Assembly: GCF_900141845.1 (NCBI RefSeq)
Contig: NZ_FQZB01000009.1
Span: 1-64,000, forward strand
Source: Clostridium cavendishii DSM 21758
GTDB lineage: Bacteria > Bacillota > Clostridia > Clostridiales > Clostridiaceae
Length of the DNA stretch: 64,000 nucleotides
Reading direction: 5' to 3'
Shown here piece by piece: positions 41,374-51,317 of this stretch; position 1 is the first letter of the stretch; the number at the start of each line of letters is the position of its first letter. Made by a program: the position numbers and the translations under genes. The notes below the pieces were generated by a model. The model did no database searches, had not been told where the DNA came from, and saw only the letters and a list, made by a program, of their open reading frames with translations.

Positions 41374-42411
41374 TTATATTATAATAGTTTTAATAAAATT
41401 TTCACTTTTTAAGCTTATACTATTTATATCAAATTTCTCTAATACATTAACTTTTAATTCTATATCTGATAATGAATTATCTAACTTTTTAAAATAATAC
41501 TTTTTATTTGCATACAATTTTGAAATACTTCTATTACTTATTGTAACAGTAACTTCACCTTTGTAACCATTAAGTTCATTAAATAATTTATCATTTATTA
41601 TTTTACTTTCTACAAGTTCTCTAAACGCTGCATGAAAAGGTCCCGCCACTACATCTTTCCCCAGATTTATATTATCTGTAGGTTGTAGTCCTATTCTGAT
41701 AACATTTATATTTTTTTCAATATAAAGTTTATAAATTTCTTCAACAACTTCTACAGCTTTTTCTAATGAAAAAGGGTTATAATCTCCGTTTAAAAACATC
41801 TTTTCCATCATAGTATCTTTTATAGTTAGGGCTGGATATATTCTGCAAATATCAGGACCCATAGCTATTGACTTCTTTGCTGTATCTATAGATTTAAGTG
41901 CATCATCACCTGGCAATCCTACCATTATCTGATGCCCTAATATAAAGCCATACTCTTTTATAAGCCTGGATGCATCACCAACCTGTTCTGCAGTATGTCC
42001 TCTACCTGACTTCAAAAGAACTTCTTCGTCTAAAGATTGAACCCCTAATTCTATTATATCAACTGAATATTCTTTCAAATGAGTTAATATAAAGTCATCT
42101 ATATAATCAGGCCTTGTAGATAATCTTATAAAATTTATAAGACCTTTTTGCTTATAATCTTTTGCTACTTGTAATAATTCTCTTTGCTTATTTATATCTA
42201 TTGCTGTAAATGTACCCCCAAAAAAAGATACTTCTAAAGTAGCATCATTTTTATTTATTGTACCTAAATATTCTTCTATTGTATTTACAACAAAATCGCT
42301 ATCTACTTTACTTTCTTCACCAGTTATCTTATTTTGATTACAAAACACACAATCATGTGGACATCCTTCATGTGGAACAAATATAGGTATTATGTAATGC
42401 TTTTTACTCAT
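41374..42411 (-). CDS. Elp3-family radical SAM protein
   Basis: 345 residues. Cluster motif GCPHDCVFCNQ (CxxxCxxC), then SFFGGTFTAID and HQIMVGLPGD, as in the Elp3/YhcC-like radical SAM family. The acetyltransferase half of true Elp3 is absent. Overlaps rnc by 4 bases (ATGA), an arrangement common in clostridia. Substrate unknown; tRNA modification is a guess from the family. Confidence 0.88.
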   Translation of the reverse strand: MSKKHYIIPIFVPHEGCPHDCVFCNQNKITGEESKVDSDFVVNTIEEYLGTINKNDATLEVSFFGGTFTAIDINKQRELLQVAKDYKQKGLINFIRLSTRPDYIDDFILTHLKEYSVDIIELGVQSLDEEVLLKSGRGHTAEQVGDASRLIKEYGFILGHQIMVGLPGDDALKSIDTAKKSIAMGPDICRIYPALTIKDTMMEKMFLNGDYNPFSLEKAVEVVEEIYKLYIEKNINVIRIGLQPTDNINLGKDVVAGPFHAAFRELVESKIINDKLFNELNGYKGEVTVTISNRSISKLYANKKYYFKKLDNSLSDIELKVNVLEKFDINSISLKSENFIKTIII

Positions 42412-43115
42412 ACCACTTCCTCCATCTTAGACAATGCATGTTTTGCTGCATTTTGTTCTGCTTCCTTTTTACTAAAGCCAGCCCCTTCTCCCATAATAAT
42501 GCTGTCTATAAGAACTCTTGTGTAAAATTTTCTTCTATGTGGCGGACCTTCATATTTTACTAATTCATATATTATGTTTACTTCACCATTTCTTTGCATT
42601 ATTTCTTGCAACTTTGTTTTAAAATCTAAAACTATTTCTTCATTTATTGCTTTTTCTATTATATTTTTAAAATTATTTATTATAAACTCATTAACAACTT
42701 CAATACCTTTATCAAGATATATGGCTGCTATAACCGCTTCAACACAATCTGCTTGTATAGATATTCTTTCTCTTCCCCCAGTAAGTTCCTCACCTTTGCT
42801 CATTCTTATCATTGACCCTAAGTTAAGCTTTTTACCAACTTCATATAAAGAATTTTCACAAACTATAAGAGCTCTTATTTTAGTAAGTTCACCTTCTGAC
42901 TTATTTTTATAATTATTATAAAGATATTGCGTCATACAAAGCTGAAGCACTGAATCACCTAGAAACTCTAACCTTTCATTGTATTTAACATCTTTGAATT
43001 GATTAGCAAAAGAACTATGAGTTAAAGCTGTTATTATATGTTCCTTTTCATCAAAATTTATATTTAGGATTTTTTCTATTTTTTCAATATTAAAGTCTAA
43101 CACCTTAAAATTCAC
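42408..43115 (-). CDS. rnc: Ribonuclease III
   Basis: 235 residues. RNase III signature NERLEFLGDSVLQL near residue 45 and catalytic ADCVEAVIAAIYLD, followed by a C-terminal double-strand RNA-binding domain (FSKKEAEQNAAKHAL). Processes rRNA precursors and other duplex RNA. Coupled to the Elp3-like gene. Confidence 0.97.
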   Translation of the reverse strand: MNFKVLDFNIEKIEKILNINFDEKEHIITALTHSSFANQFKDVKYNERLEFLGDSVLQLCMTQYLYNNYKNKSEGELTKIRALIVCENSLYEVGKKLNLGSMIRMSKGEELTGGRERISIQADCVEAVIAAIYLDKGIEVVNEFIINNFKNIIEKAINEEIVLDFKTKLQEIMQRNGEVNIIYELVKYEGPPHRRKFYTRVLIDSIIMGEGAGFSKKEAEQNAAKHALSKMEEVV

Positions 43116-43209
43116 TCCTTAAGGTTTATTCTTCAGTTTGTCCTCTAAACTTATAAAACAAATTCAAGAATAAACTTAAATTATTTTAGATTTAAGTAAA
43201 AATATTAAA

Positions 43210-43225
43210 TCCCGCTACAGCGGGA
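43210..43225 (-). terminator. Terminator after acpP
   Basis: TCCCGCT / AGCGGGA stem with a 2-base loop; minus strand continues TTTAATATTTTTAC. Confidence 0.75.
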
Positions 43226-43230
43226 CTTAA

Positions 43231-43461
43231 TTACTCTTCATTATGAGCCTTGATATAATTAAGAGCATCGCCTACAGTTACAAACTTTTCAGCTTCTTCA
43301 TCTGGTATTTCCATTTCTAGTTCATCTTCAAGTGCCATTATAAGTTGCATTATATCTAATGAATCAGCTCCTAAATCTTCTATAAATGAAGATTCTTTAG
43401 TAATACTGTCCTCGTTTATACTTAATTGATCAGCTATTATCGCTTTTATTTTTTCAAACAT
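43231..43461 (-). CDS. acpP: Acyl carrier protein
   Basis: 76 residues. The phosphopantetheine site is the Ser of EDLGADSLDIMQLIMAL. Carries acyl chains in fatty acid synthesis. Follows plsX, as is usual. RBS GGAGGTGA. Confidence 0.97.
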   Translation of the reverse strand: MFEKIKAIIADQLSINEDSITKESSFIEDLGADSLDIMQLIMALEDELEMEIPDEEAEKFVTVGDALNYIKAHNEE

Positions 43462-43546
43462 CTATTGTCACCTCCTAATATTAACCTACTTAGATAATAT
43501 TATATATCCAAATCCTAGTCAATATATCCTTGGATTATTCTTAAAT

Positions 43547-44548
43547 TTAATTATTTTCTTCTTGTTTAACAGAAAGTTTTATCTTATCTATTAATCCATT
43601 AGAATAAAAACTTTCTGCTTGCCTTATAGCATTTTTAAAAGCTCTTGCATCTGAACTACCATGAGCCTTAATGCATATACCATCTACACCTAAAAATGGT
43701 GCTCCACCATATTCTTTATAATCAAATTTCTTTTTAAGAGATTTGAATACAGGCTTTAAAAATAATCCACCTATTTTGGTGAATGAGGATGCCATTATTT
43801 CATTTTTTAGCAATGAAAATATAGTACTTGCAACACCTTCATACATCTTAAGGACAGTATTACCTACAAAACCATCACAAACTAAAACATTTACATCACC
43901 TTTTGGTACTTCCCTTGGTTCTACGTTACCTACAAAGTTCAAATCTTCTTCCTTCAAAAGTTTAAACGCTTGTTTCGTAAGATCATTTCCCTTTTCTTCT
44001 TCTTCACCAATATTTATAAGTCCGACATTCGGATTTTTAACATTTAAAACAGATTCAAAATATATTAAACCCATTTTGGCAAATTGAACTAAGTAATGTG
44101 GTTTACAGTCTACATTTGCTCCTGCATCTATCACCATAAACGCTCCATTTTTACCTGGCATTATCGGCGCTAATGCTGGACGCTCTATACCCTTAATTCT
44201 ACCTACTATAAGAGTAGATCCTCCCAAAAATGCTCCAGTACTTCCAGCAGATATTATTGCGTCACATTCTTTATTTTTAACCAGATTTAAAGCTTTAACC
44301 ATAGAAGAATCTTTTTTCTTCCTTATAGCCATAACTGGATGCTCATTTGGACTTATTACTTCTGTAGCATTTATAAGCTTAATTCTAGATAAATCTGCTT
44401 CATGTTTATCTAATTCTGCTTTCAAAACTTCTTCAGGCCCTGTTATATAGAACTCTATATCCTTAAAATCCTTAAGTCCTTGTACTACTCCCTCTATAAC
44501 AGCTTTAGGTGCATTATCTCCACCCATACCATCAATAGCTATCCTCAT
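43547..44548 (-). CDS. plsX: Phosphate acyltransferase PlsX
   Basis: 333 residues, MRIAIDGMGGDNAPKAVIEG. Converts acyl-ACP to acyl-phosphate for phospholipid synthesis. ATG at 44548 preferred over the GTG at 44557, which sits on the RBS GGGGTG. Between rpmF and acpP in the conserved order. Confidence 0.96.
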   Translation of the reverse strand: MRIAIDGMGGDNAPKAVIEGVVQGLKDFKDIEFYITGPEEVLKAELDKHEADLSRIKLINATEVISPNEHPVMAIRKKKDSSMVKALNLVKNKECDAIISAGSTGAFLGGSTLIVGRIKGIERPALAPIMPGKNGAFMVIDAGANVDCKPHYLVQFAKMGLIYFESVLNVKNPNVGLINIGEEEEKGNDLTKQAFKLLKEEDLNFVGNVEPREVPKGDVNVLVCDGFVGNTVLKMYEGVASTIFSLLKNEIMASSFTKIGGLFLKPVFKSLKKKFDYKEYGGAPFLGVDGICIKAHGSSDARAFKNAIRQAESFYSNGLIDKIKLSVKQEENN

Positions 44549-44584
44549 ATTTTTCACCCCTTTTTTTCTCTATATACAAAGAAA

Positions 44585-44604
44585 AGAAAGTCATAAGACT
44601 TTCT
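44585..44604 (-). terminator. Hairpin between rpmF and plsX
   Basis: AGAAAGTC / GACTTTCT around TTAT, minus strand then TTTTCTTTG. Begins at the rpmF stop; may reduce read-through into plsX. Confidence 0.6.
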
Positions 44605-44787
44605 TTATTTTTCTGAAGCAACTACTTCGTGACCTTTGTAGTGTCCACAGTTTTTACATACTCTGTGAGCCATTTTCATTTCGTGGCATTGTGGGCATTC
44701 AACGATACCTGGTATGCTTGCTTTAAAAGTTTGAGCTCTTCTTGAGTCTCTTTTTGCTCTATAAGTCTTTCTAGCTGGATTTCCCAT
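44605..44787 (-). CDS. rpmF: Ribosomal protein L32
   Basis: 60 residues. MGNPARKTYRAKRDSRRAQT and zinc-binding CPQCHEMKMAHRVCKNC. The cysteine pairs are intact, so this is the zinc form. Confidence 0.98.
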   Translation of the reverse strand: MGNPARKTYRAKRDSRRAQTFKASIPGIVECPQCHEMKMAHRVCKNCGHYKGHEVVASEK

Positions 44788-44802
44788 TGTAACACCTCCT
44801 TA

Positions 44803-45300
44803 TCAGTTAAACAATTCCTTAAGCTTAGCAAGTCTTATGTCTACATCTCCTGAATTACAACTACAAGTAGTTAAATTAAGATTAGTTCCACACTCTTGAC
44901 AAAGCCCTTTACAGTCATTGTTACATAATCTCTTGATAGGTAAGGTTGAAATTATGTTGTTTATTATAACCTCATTAATATCTAGTCTATCATCGGTTAT
45001 TACAACAATATCTTCGTCCTCATTATACTCTTTGTTATTTGTAAACTTTTCTACTGCATCAATATCAACAGTATATAAAAAGCTACTTAAGCATCTTGAA
45101 CACAAAAACTCTAGTTCAGTGTTTATATGAACTGTAAGCTCTATGATACTTCCAATTAATCCTAACTCACCAATAACATGTACTGGTTTCGTAGCTTTAA
45201 TCTCTTCACCTTCAAAATCAAATGATTCAATTTCAAAGGCAAAATCAAGCTGCTTTTTCTTCTCTCTTTTTGAATAAATTTCTGAAAATTTCAATTCCAT
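44803..45300 (-). CDS. YceD-family (DUF177) protein
   Basis: 165 residues. Central FLCSRCLSSF and C-terminal CQECGTNLNLTTCSC are typical of the YceD family encoded just upstream of rpmF. Linked to rRNA accumulation in other bacteria. Confidence 0.92.
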   Translation of the reverse strand: MELKFSEIYSKREKKKQLDFAFEIESFDFEGEEIKATKPVHVIGELGLIGSIIELTVHINTELEFLCSRCLSSFLYTVDIDAVEKFTNNKEYNEDEDIVVITDDRLDINEVIINNIISTLPIKRLCNNDCKGLCQECGTNLNLTTCSCNSGDVDIRLAKLKELFN

Positions 45301-45357
45301 AACAAGAATTCACGCTCCTTGTTAATATTAGTAATATTTATTGACAACACAAGACTT

Positions 45358-45386
45358 ATTATATAAACTACTTTTTTAAAAGTCAA
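45358..45386 (-). promoter_or_regulatory. Promoter of the YceD-rpmF-plsX-acpP group
   Basis: Minus strand TTGACT (45386-45381), 17-base spacer, TATAAT (45363-45358): near-consensus sigma-A promoter. Confidence 0.8.
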
Positions 45387-45399
45387 GTAATTTTATTAT

Positions 45400-46596
45400 T
45401 TATTTGCTTATTAAAGCTAATGTATCTTTTGCAATCATTAATTCTTCATTAGTTGGAACAATATAAATTTTAACTTTTGAAGAATCTGAGCTTATTTCTG
45501 TAAGTTTTCCTCTTACTTTATTTTTAGCTGGGTCTATGTTTATCCCCATAAATTCTAAGCCTTTACAAACTTCTTCTCTTGTTTCTGGTGAATTTTCTCC
45601 AACACCTGCTGTAAATACTACAACATCTACTCCACCCATTGATGCTGCATATGACGCTACATGTTGTTTTACTCTATAATGGAATATATCTAAAGCTAAT
45701 TGTGCTCTATGATTTCCATTAGATGCAGCAGCTTCTATATCTCTAAAGTCACTACTTACCCCAGAAATACCTAGTACTCCTGATTTTTTATTTAAAATTT
45801 CATTAACTTCATCTAATGAATAATTAGCTTCCTTCATTAAATAAGTTACTATAGCAGGATCTATATTACCTGATCTAGTTCCCATAGCAACCCCTTCAAG
45901 TGGAGTAAATCCCATACTTGTTTCTACAGAAATTCCGTCTTTAACAGCTGTAATACTTGCACCATTTCCTAGATGACAAGTTACTATCTTTAAATCCTTT
46001 ATATCTTTTCCCATAACTTCAGCAACCTTAGCTGAAACATATTTATGTGATGTTCCATGGAAACCATATTTTCTTATGTTATGTTCCTTATATAATTCAT
46101 ATGGCAGGGCATAAAGGTATGCATGTTCAGGCATAGTTTGGTGAAAAGCTGTATCAAATACAACTGCCATTTTTGTATTTGGCATTAATTCTTTACATGC
46201 ATTTATACCTATTATGTGTGCTGGATTATGAAGTGGTGCAAGTTTTATACACTCTTCTATATATTTTACAACTTCATCATCTACTAAAACTGATTTAGCA
46301 TATCTTTCTCCACCATGAACTATTCTATGTCCAACAGCTGCTATTTCATCCATAGAGTTTATAACTCCATTTTTATTATCTACTAAAGCATCTAAAACTA
46401 ATTTAACTGCTATTTTATGACTTTCCATTGGAGTTTCTATTATATATTTATCTCTACCTTCAACCTTTTGAGTCAAGATTGAACCGTCTATCCCTATTCT
46501 TTCTACTATACCTTGAGCTAGGACTTCTTCGTTTGTCATATTAATTAATTGATATTTTAATGATGAACTTCCACAATTTATAACTAAAATATTCAT
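45400..46596 (-). CDS. ackA: Acetate kinase
   Basis: 398 residues. MNILVINCGSSSLKYQLINM and VAVGHRIVHGGERY; C-terminal VVFTAGVGENSPETR. Makes ATP and acetate from acetyl phosphate. Directly downstream of pta, forming the usual clostridial acetate pathway pair. Confidence 0.98.
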   Translation of the reverse strand: MNILVINCGSSSLKYQLINMTNEEVLAQGIVERIGIDGSILTQKVEGRDKYIIETPMESHKIAVKLVLDALVDNKNGVINSMDEIAAVGHRIVHGGERYAKSVLVDDEVVKYIEECIKLAPLHNPAHIIGINACKELMPNTKMAVVFDTAFHQTMPEHAYLYALPYELYKEHNIRKYGFHGTSHKYVSAKVAEVMGKDIKDLKIVTCHLGNGASITAVKDGISVETSMGFTPLEGVAMGTRSGNIDPAIVTYLMKEANYSLDEVNEILNKKSGVLGISGVSSDFRDIEAAASNGNHRAQLALDIFHYRVKQHVASYAASMGGVDVVVFTAGVGENSPETREEVCKGLEFMGINIDPAKNKVRGKLTEISSDSSKVKIYIVPTNEELMIAKDTLALISK

Positions 46597-46625
46597 TTTT
46601 CTTCCTCCTCATAAAGCTTCTGTAA

Positions 46626-47621
46626 TTATTTTTGTGCTTGAACTGCTGTTAATGCAACAACATTTACTATATCATCAGAACTACAACCTCTTGATAAGTC
46701 ATTTATAGGTTTTGCAAAACCTTGACATACAGGTCCTATAGCTTCTGCGTTAGCAAATCTTTGAACTAATTTATATCCTATATTTCCTGATTGTAAATCT
46801 GGAAATACAAGAACATTTGCTTTTCCTGCAACTTCGCTATTTGGAGCTTTTTGATTTGCTACCTTTTCTACAATCGCAGCATCTAGTTGCATCTCACCAT
46901 CTATTAATAAATCTGGTCTTAATTCTTTAGTCTTTTCTGTTGCTAATCTTACTTTATCTACTGATTCGTGATCAGCACTTCCCATAGTTGAAAATGATAA
47001 CATTGCAACCTTAGGCTCAACCTTACATAATTTTTTAGCTGTATCAGCTGTAGCTATAGCTATAGCTGCTAATTGATCAGATGTAGGATTTGGATTAACT
47101 GCACAGTCAGAGAATAATAACATTCCTTCTTCACCATATTTAGATCCTGGTACAACCATTATGAAAAAGCTTGATACCACAGATACTCCTGGTGCAGTCT
47201 TGATTATTTGAAGGCCTGGTCTTAAAAGATCCCCTGTTGTATGTACTGCTCCTGATACCATACCATCTGCATCATCCATTTTTACCATCATAGTTCCAAA
47301 ATAAAGAGGATCTCTAACTATTTTCTTAGCTTTTTCTAAAGTCATCCCTTTATTTTTTCTTAATTCATAAAATTCTTCTGCATATTTTTCAAAAACTTTA
47401 GAAGTTGAAGGATCTTCTATTTCTATTCCTTCTAAGTTAACCCCTAAAGATGAAGCTTTTGCTTTTATTTCGTCAATAGCTCCTACTAGAATAACATCTG
47501 CTAAGCCCTCTTCTCTTATTTTTTGGGCTGCTACTAAAGTTCTTTCTTCGTTACCTTCAGGAAGCACGATTTTCTTTATATCTTTACGTGCTGATTCCCA
47601 TATTTGTTCCATAAGTTTCAT
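46626..47621 (-). CDS. pta: Phosphate acetyltransferase
   Basis: About 331 residues, MKLMEQIWESARKDIKKIVL. Converts acetyl-CoA to acetyl phosphate for AckA. ATG at 47621 is 8 bases after GGAG. Earlier in-frame ATGs sit on or before the RBS. Confidence 0.97.
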   Translation of the reverse strand: MKLMEQIWESARKDIKKIVLPEGNEERTLVAAQKIREEGLADVILVGAIDEIKAKASSLGVNLEGIEIEDPSTSKVFEKYAEEFYELRKNKGMTLEKAKKIVRDPLYFGTMMVKMDDADGMVSGAVHTTGDLLRPGLQIIKTAPGVSVVSSFFIMVVPGSKYGEEGMLLFSDCAVNPNPTSDQLAAIAIATADTAKKLCKVEPKVAMLSFSTMGSADHESVDKVRLATEKTKELRPDLLIDGEMQLDAAIVEKVANQKAPNSEVAGKANVLVFPDLQSGNIGYKLVQRFANAEAIGPVCQGFAKPINDLSRGCSSDDIVNVVALTAVQAQK

Positions 47622-47668
47622 GTTCATTTCTCCTTTCATCAATAGAAGCGGATATATCTACATATAAT

Positions 47669-47698
47669 ACTATACTCCTATATTAGTATATATTTCAA
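47669..47698 (-). promoter_or_regulatory. Promoter of pta-ackA
   Basis: Minus strand TTGAAA (47698-47693), 18-base spacer, TATAGT (47674-47669). Confidence 0.65.
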
Positions 47699-47847
47699 CC
47701 TGAAAGTAACAAAAAATAGCCAAAGCTTATATTTTTTTATATTAAAAATAGTCTGAATTATTTTTATATAAGCCTTTAGTATTTATTATTTGAGAGCTTT
47801 AAGTTATTATTATTAAGATACTAAAAATTTTTACAGGTGGTAATAAT

Positions 47848-49071
47848 ATGAAAGTTACAGGATTAATAACAGAATATAACCCATTTCACCTAGGGCATAG
47901 TTACCATTTAAGTAATAGTAAGCAAATTTCCTCTTCCGATTTTACCGTTTGTGTGATGAGTGGAAATTTCGTACAAAGAGGTATGCCGGCCCTACTTGAT
48001 AAATGGACCAGAACTGATATGGCTTTAAAGAACGGTATAGATTTAGTTCTAGAACTTCCTACAATTCACGCTATATCATCAGCTGAATTTTTTGCATTTG
48101 GAGCTGTATCTACTCTAAATTCTCTTAACATTATAGACAATTTATGTTTTGGATCTGAGGCAGGAGAATTATCTTTGATTAAAGAAACAGCTAGAATTTT
48201 AGTAGATGAACCATTCAATTTTAGAAAAGATTTAAAAGAAAAATTACACTCAGGCCTTCCATTTCCTAAAGCAAGAGCTGAAGCCTTAAAAGCAATTTTA
48301 AAAGAACATAATAACTGTTTGTCAGATGATAATTTATATGCTTTTTTAAGCTCTTCTAATAATATTTTAGGAATAGAATACATGAAAGCTCTACATAGGC
48401 TAAACAGCAATATAAACGCCTATACAATAAAGAGAGAAGGAAGTAATTATAATAGTGAAAACTTAGATAATTTATATGCTTCTGCTTCCGCTATAAGGAA
48501 AAGTTTACAACAGAACCAAGATTTAAGTTTAATAAAACCTTATGTACCGGATTCATCTTATGAAATTTTAAATACTTTCTTAGAAAATAAGTATTCATTT
48601 GCCTCATATGACAAATACTTTTCTTATATTAAATATAAGATAATCTCTTCAGAAAATTTAGTTCATAATATTCCAGAGGCAAAGGATGGATTAAGTTATA
48701 AAATAATAAACGAATTAAAAAAAAGTTCTAACATTGATGAATTTATTTTAAATGTTAAGAGCAAACGATATACTTACTCTAGAATTTCTAGGATTTTGTG
48801 TAGTTTATTTTTAGATATTGACTCAAATACTTTAACCTTAAGAAATAAAGCTCCAAATTATATACGAGTTCTTGGCTTTAATCCTAATGGCGCTAAAATC
48901 TTAAAGACAATAAAGAAAAATTCAGATATTAAAATAATAACCAAACTTCCTAAAATTATTGACGATCCAATGCTTTCTTTAGATATAAAAGCAACAAATC
49001 TATACAGTTTACTAGTTTCTAACATTAGACTTTATGAGGATTATTTAAAAAGTCCTATAATTATTAAATAA
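47848..49071 (+). CDS. tmcAL: tRNA(Met) cytidine acetate ligase
   Basis: 407 residues. N-terminus MKVTGLITEYNPFHLGHSYH carries the HxGH nucleotidyltransferase motif. TmcAL (YlbM) uses ATP and acetate to acetylate C34 of elongator tRNA-Met. Its location beside the acetate kinase genes is common in clostridia. Divergent from pta. RBS AGGTGG. Confidence 0.93.
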   Translation: MKVTGLITEYNPFHLGHSYHLSNSKQISSSDFTVCVMSGNFVQRGMPALLDKWTRTDMALKNGIDLVLELPTIHAISSAEFFAFGAVSTLNSLNIIDNLCFGSEAGELSLIKETARILVDEPFNFRKDLKEKLHSGLPFPKARAEALKAILKEHNNCLSDDNLYAFLSSSNNILGIEYMKALHRLNSNINAYTIKREGSNYNSENLDNLYASASAIRKSLQQNQDLSLIKPYVPDSSYEILNTFLENKYSFASYDKYFSYIKYKIISSENLVHNIPEAKDGLSYKIINELKKSSNIDEFILNVKSKRYTYSRISRILCSLFLDIDSNTLTLRNKAPNYIRVLGFNPNGAKILKTIKKNSDIKIITKLPKIIDDPMLSLDIKATNLYSLLVSNIRLYEDYLKSPIIIK

Positions 49072-49122
49072 CATAATTTAATAATACAAAGCATAAATAC
49101 TATATATGAAGGAGGAGATTTC

Positions 49123-50298
49123 ATGTATAGTATTTTATTTTTTAGTGTTTTATTTATAATTAGTTCTCTAATTTTAGCTAAGCTTATCCATAAAAATTCA
49201 AACTTATTTATAGTTTTTATAATAAGTATTTTTATTCTATACTTTTTTATAGCCCCAAACGCTAGTATAAAATATGCATTAGATGGTGCCAAACTTTTCG
49301 TTATCGCAATACTACCTACAACTTTTCCTTTTATGGTTATGTGTAATCTATTAATAGCTTTTGACGGAATAAAAATTTATTCTAAAATTCTAGGCCCAAT
49401 AATTTGTAAACCTCTTAAACTTAATTATAATTGTAGCTTTGCAATTGTCGCTAGTATGCTATGTGGTTATCCATTAGGTGCTAAATATTCAACTTGGCTT
49501 TATAAAAACAAACTAATAACACTAGAAGAATTTAAAAGACTTATAAATATAGCTAGTAATATAGGACCTTTATTTTTAGTAGGCGCAGTAGGAACAGCTC
49601 TACTTTCTAATACATATTTAGGTTATTTATTGCTTTTCACAAGTTATCTTAGTATATTTTTTATGGGTTTCATAACATTAAAAAAAGAGAAGTTTAAAAC
49701 CCCTCTTAAAACTAACAATATAAATTTAGATACCAATATTACATCTAAAAAATTAAATATAGGTGAAGCCATCAAGGACTCTATACAAGATGCCTTAAAT
49801 ACAACTTTACTTATAGCTGGATATGTTATAATTTTTTCGGTTATTATAAACATATTGAAAACGAATCCTATTTCAAGCATTCTTAATACACATAATATTA
49901 AAAGTTCACTAATCTCAGGACTTTTTCTTGGCAGTATAGAGGTTACAAATGGCTGTAACTTAATAGCTTCAAGCCCTAACCTAAATACTTTAACAAAACT
50001 ATGCATAATAAGCTTTTTATCTTCCTTTGGTGGTCTTTCTGTAATAGCCCAAACAAGCTCTTTTTTCCAAAATCTAAATATATCTACCACTAAATATTTT
50101 ATGTACAAGTTATTACAAGGAATAATAAGCATTTTTATAACCGCTATATTATACCTACTAATCGGTAATAGCTTGGCTACTGTTGAAACTAGTCATTTTG
50201 GCCCTGTTCAAGCATTATTCTTAAGCCCGTTAATGTTATTTTTAATATTAACAATAATATTACTTGTACTTTTTAAGTTATTTTATAGACGTTCTTAA
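49123..50298 (+). CDS. ylbJ: Sporulation integral membrane protein YlbJ
   Basis: 391 residues, about 10 hydrophobic segments, including the family-typical AILPTTFPFMVMCNLL and ASMLCGYPLGAKYSTW, and a later GSIEVTNGCNLIAS. Needed for spore cortex formation in Bacillus. RBS GGAGGAG. Its 3' end overlaps the convergent gene by 21 bases. Confidence 0.92.
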   Translation: MYSILFFSVLFIISSLILAKLIHKNSNLFIVFIISIFILYFFIAPNASIKYALDGAKLFVIAILPTTFPFMVMCNLLIAFDGIKIYSKILGPIICKPLKLNYNCSFAIVASMLCGYPLGAKYSTWLYKNKLITLEEFKRLINIASNIGPLFLVGAVGTALLSNTYLGYLLLFTSYLSIFFMGFITLKKEKFKTPLKTNNINLDTNITSKKLNIGEAIKDSIQDALNTTLLIAGYVIIFSVIINILKTNPISSILNTHNIKSSLISGLFLGSIEVTNGCNLIASSPNLNTLTKLCIISFLSSFGGLSVIAQTSSFFQNLNISTTKYFMYKLLQGIISIFITAILYLLIGNSLATVETSHFGPVQALFLSPLMLFLILTIILLVLFKLFYRRS

Positions 50299-50820
50299 TT
50301 CTTTTATATTTTCTCTTATAGTAGAGGCTGTTTTAGTCATATCATTGTTTAGGCTAACAGCTACAGTCTCTACATTAGTTTTTATTACATTTACCATTTC
50401 CTCAGTTTTTTCTTCGATTTCATTTTCTAGCTGAGTTAAAATTTCATCTGCATATTCTCTAGCACCAAGCCTAATAGCCTTAGCATCTCTTTGAGCTGTA
50501 GCTACTATTTCTTGGGCTATAAACTTAGCTTCTTTTACAACATCATGGTTTTCTACTTGTTTCTTCATAAATTCAGATGTTTGCTTTCTTAAATCTTCAT
50601 ATTCTTTTCTAGCCTCACCCAAAATTCTTTCTTTTTCTCCAATCATCCACTTTGCTTTTTTGAATTCATCCGGAAGACAGTTTATCACTTGTTCTATAAT
50701 TTCAAGAACTTCCTTTTTATCAACTACAACCTTACCTGTAATAGGAACTTTAGAAGCCCCATCTACAATATCTTGTAAATATTCTAAAAGTTCTATTATA
50801 TCTACATTATTTTCAGCCAT
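50278..50820 (-). CDS. Coiled-coil protein of the coaD region
   Basis: About 180 residues. N-terminal short helical region, then a coiled coil (residues about 65-180) with KEAKFIAQEIVATAQRDAKA, resembling ATP synthase b subunit or DivIVA-like stalks. Conserved next to coaD in clostridia, often labelled ATPase without proof. ATG at 50820 is 7 bases after GGGGGG; the ATG at 50826 adjoins it. Confidence 0.72.
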   Translation of the reverse strand: MAENNVDIIELLEYLQDIVDGASKVPITGKVVVDKKEVLEIIEQVINCLPDEFKKAKWMIGEKERILGEARKEYEDLRKQTSEFMKKQVENHDVVKEAKFIAQEIVATAQRDAKAIRLGAREYADEILTQLENEIEEKTEEMVNVIKTNVETVAVSLNNDMTKTASTIRENIKELRTSIK

Positions 50821-50833
50821 ATCCATACCCCCC

Positions 50834-51316
50834 TTATTTAGCTTTTATTTTATTTATAACTATAGGAATAACTTCATCTGGTACTAAACCTTCAATACAG
50901 CCACCAAATTTAGCCACTTGCTTGACTGCGGAAGAACTCAAATATGAATATTCAGCACTAGTCATCATAAAAACAGTTTCAACCTCTGGATCTAATTTAT
51001 TATTCATAAGAGCCATTTGAAATTCATATTCAAAGTCCGAAACTGCTCTTAATCCTTTTAAAATAACACTAGCCTTGGTTTCCTTCATACAGTCTACCAG
51101 TAAACCAGTAAAACTTTGAACTCTTACATTAGGAATATCTTTTGTTACTTTTTTTATAAGTTCTACTCTTTCTTCAATTTCTAACAATCCCTTTTTATCC
51201 ACATTAACTAAAACTCCAACTATAAGTTCATCAAAAACTTTAGCCCCTCTTTTTATAATATCTAAATGACCATTAGTTATAGGATCAAAGCTTCCTGGAT
51301 ATATTCCTACTTTCAT
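50834..51316 (-). CDS. coaD: Phosphopantetheine adenylyltransferase
   Basis: 160 residues. MKVGIYPGSFDPITNGHLDI contains the TxGH motif; C-terminal SSSAVKQVAKFGG. Penultimate step of coenzyme A synthesis. One base separates it from rsmD. Confidence 0.97.
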   Translation of the reverse strand: MKVGIYPGSFDPITNGHLDIIKRGAKVFDELIVGVLVNVDKKGLLEIEERVELIKKVTKDIPNVRVQSFTGLLVDCMKETKASVILKGLRAVSDFEYEFQMALMNNKLDPEVETVFMMTSAEYSYLSSSAVKQVAKFGGCIEGLVPDEVIPIVINKIKAK

Positions 51317-51317
51317 T

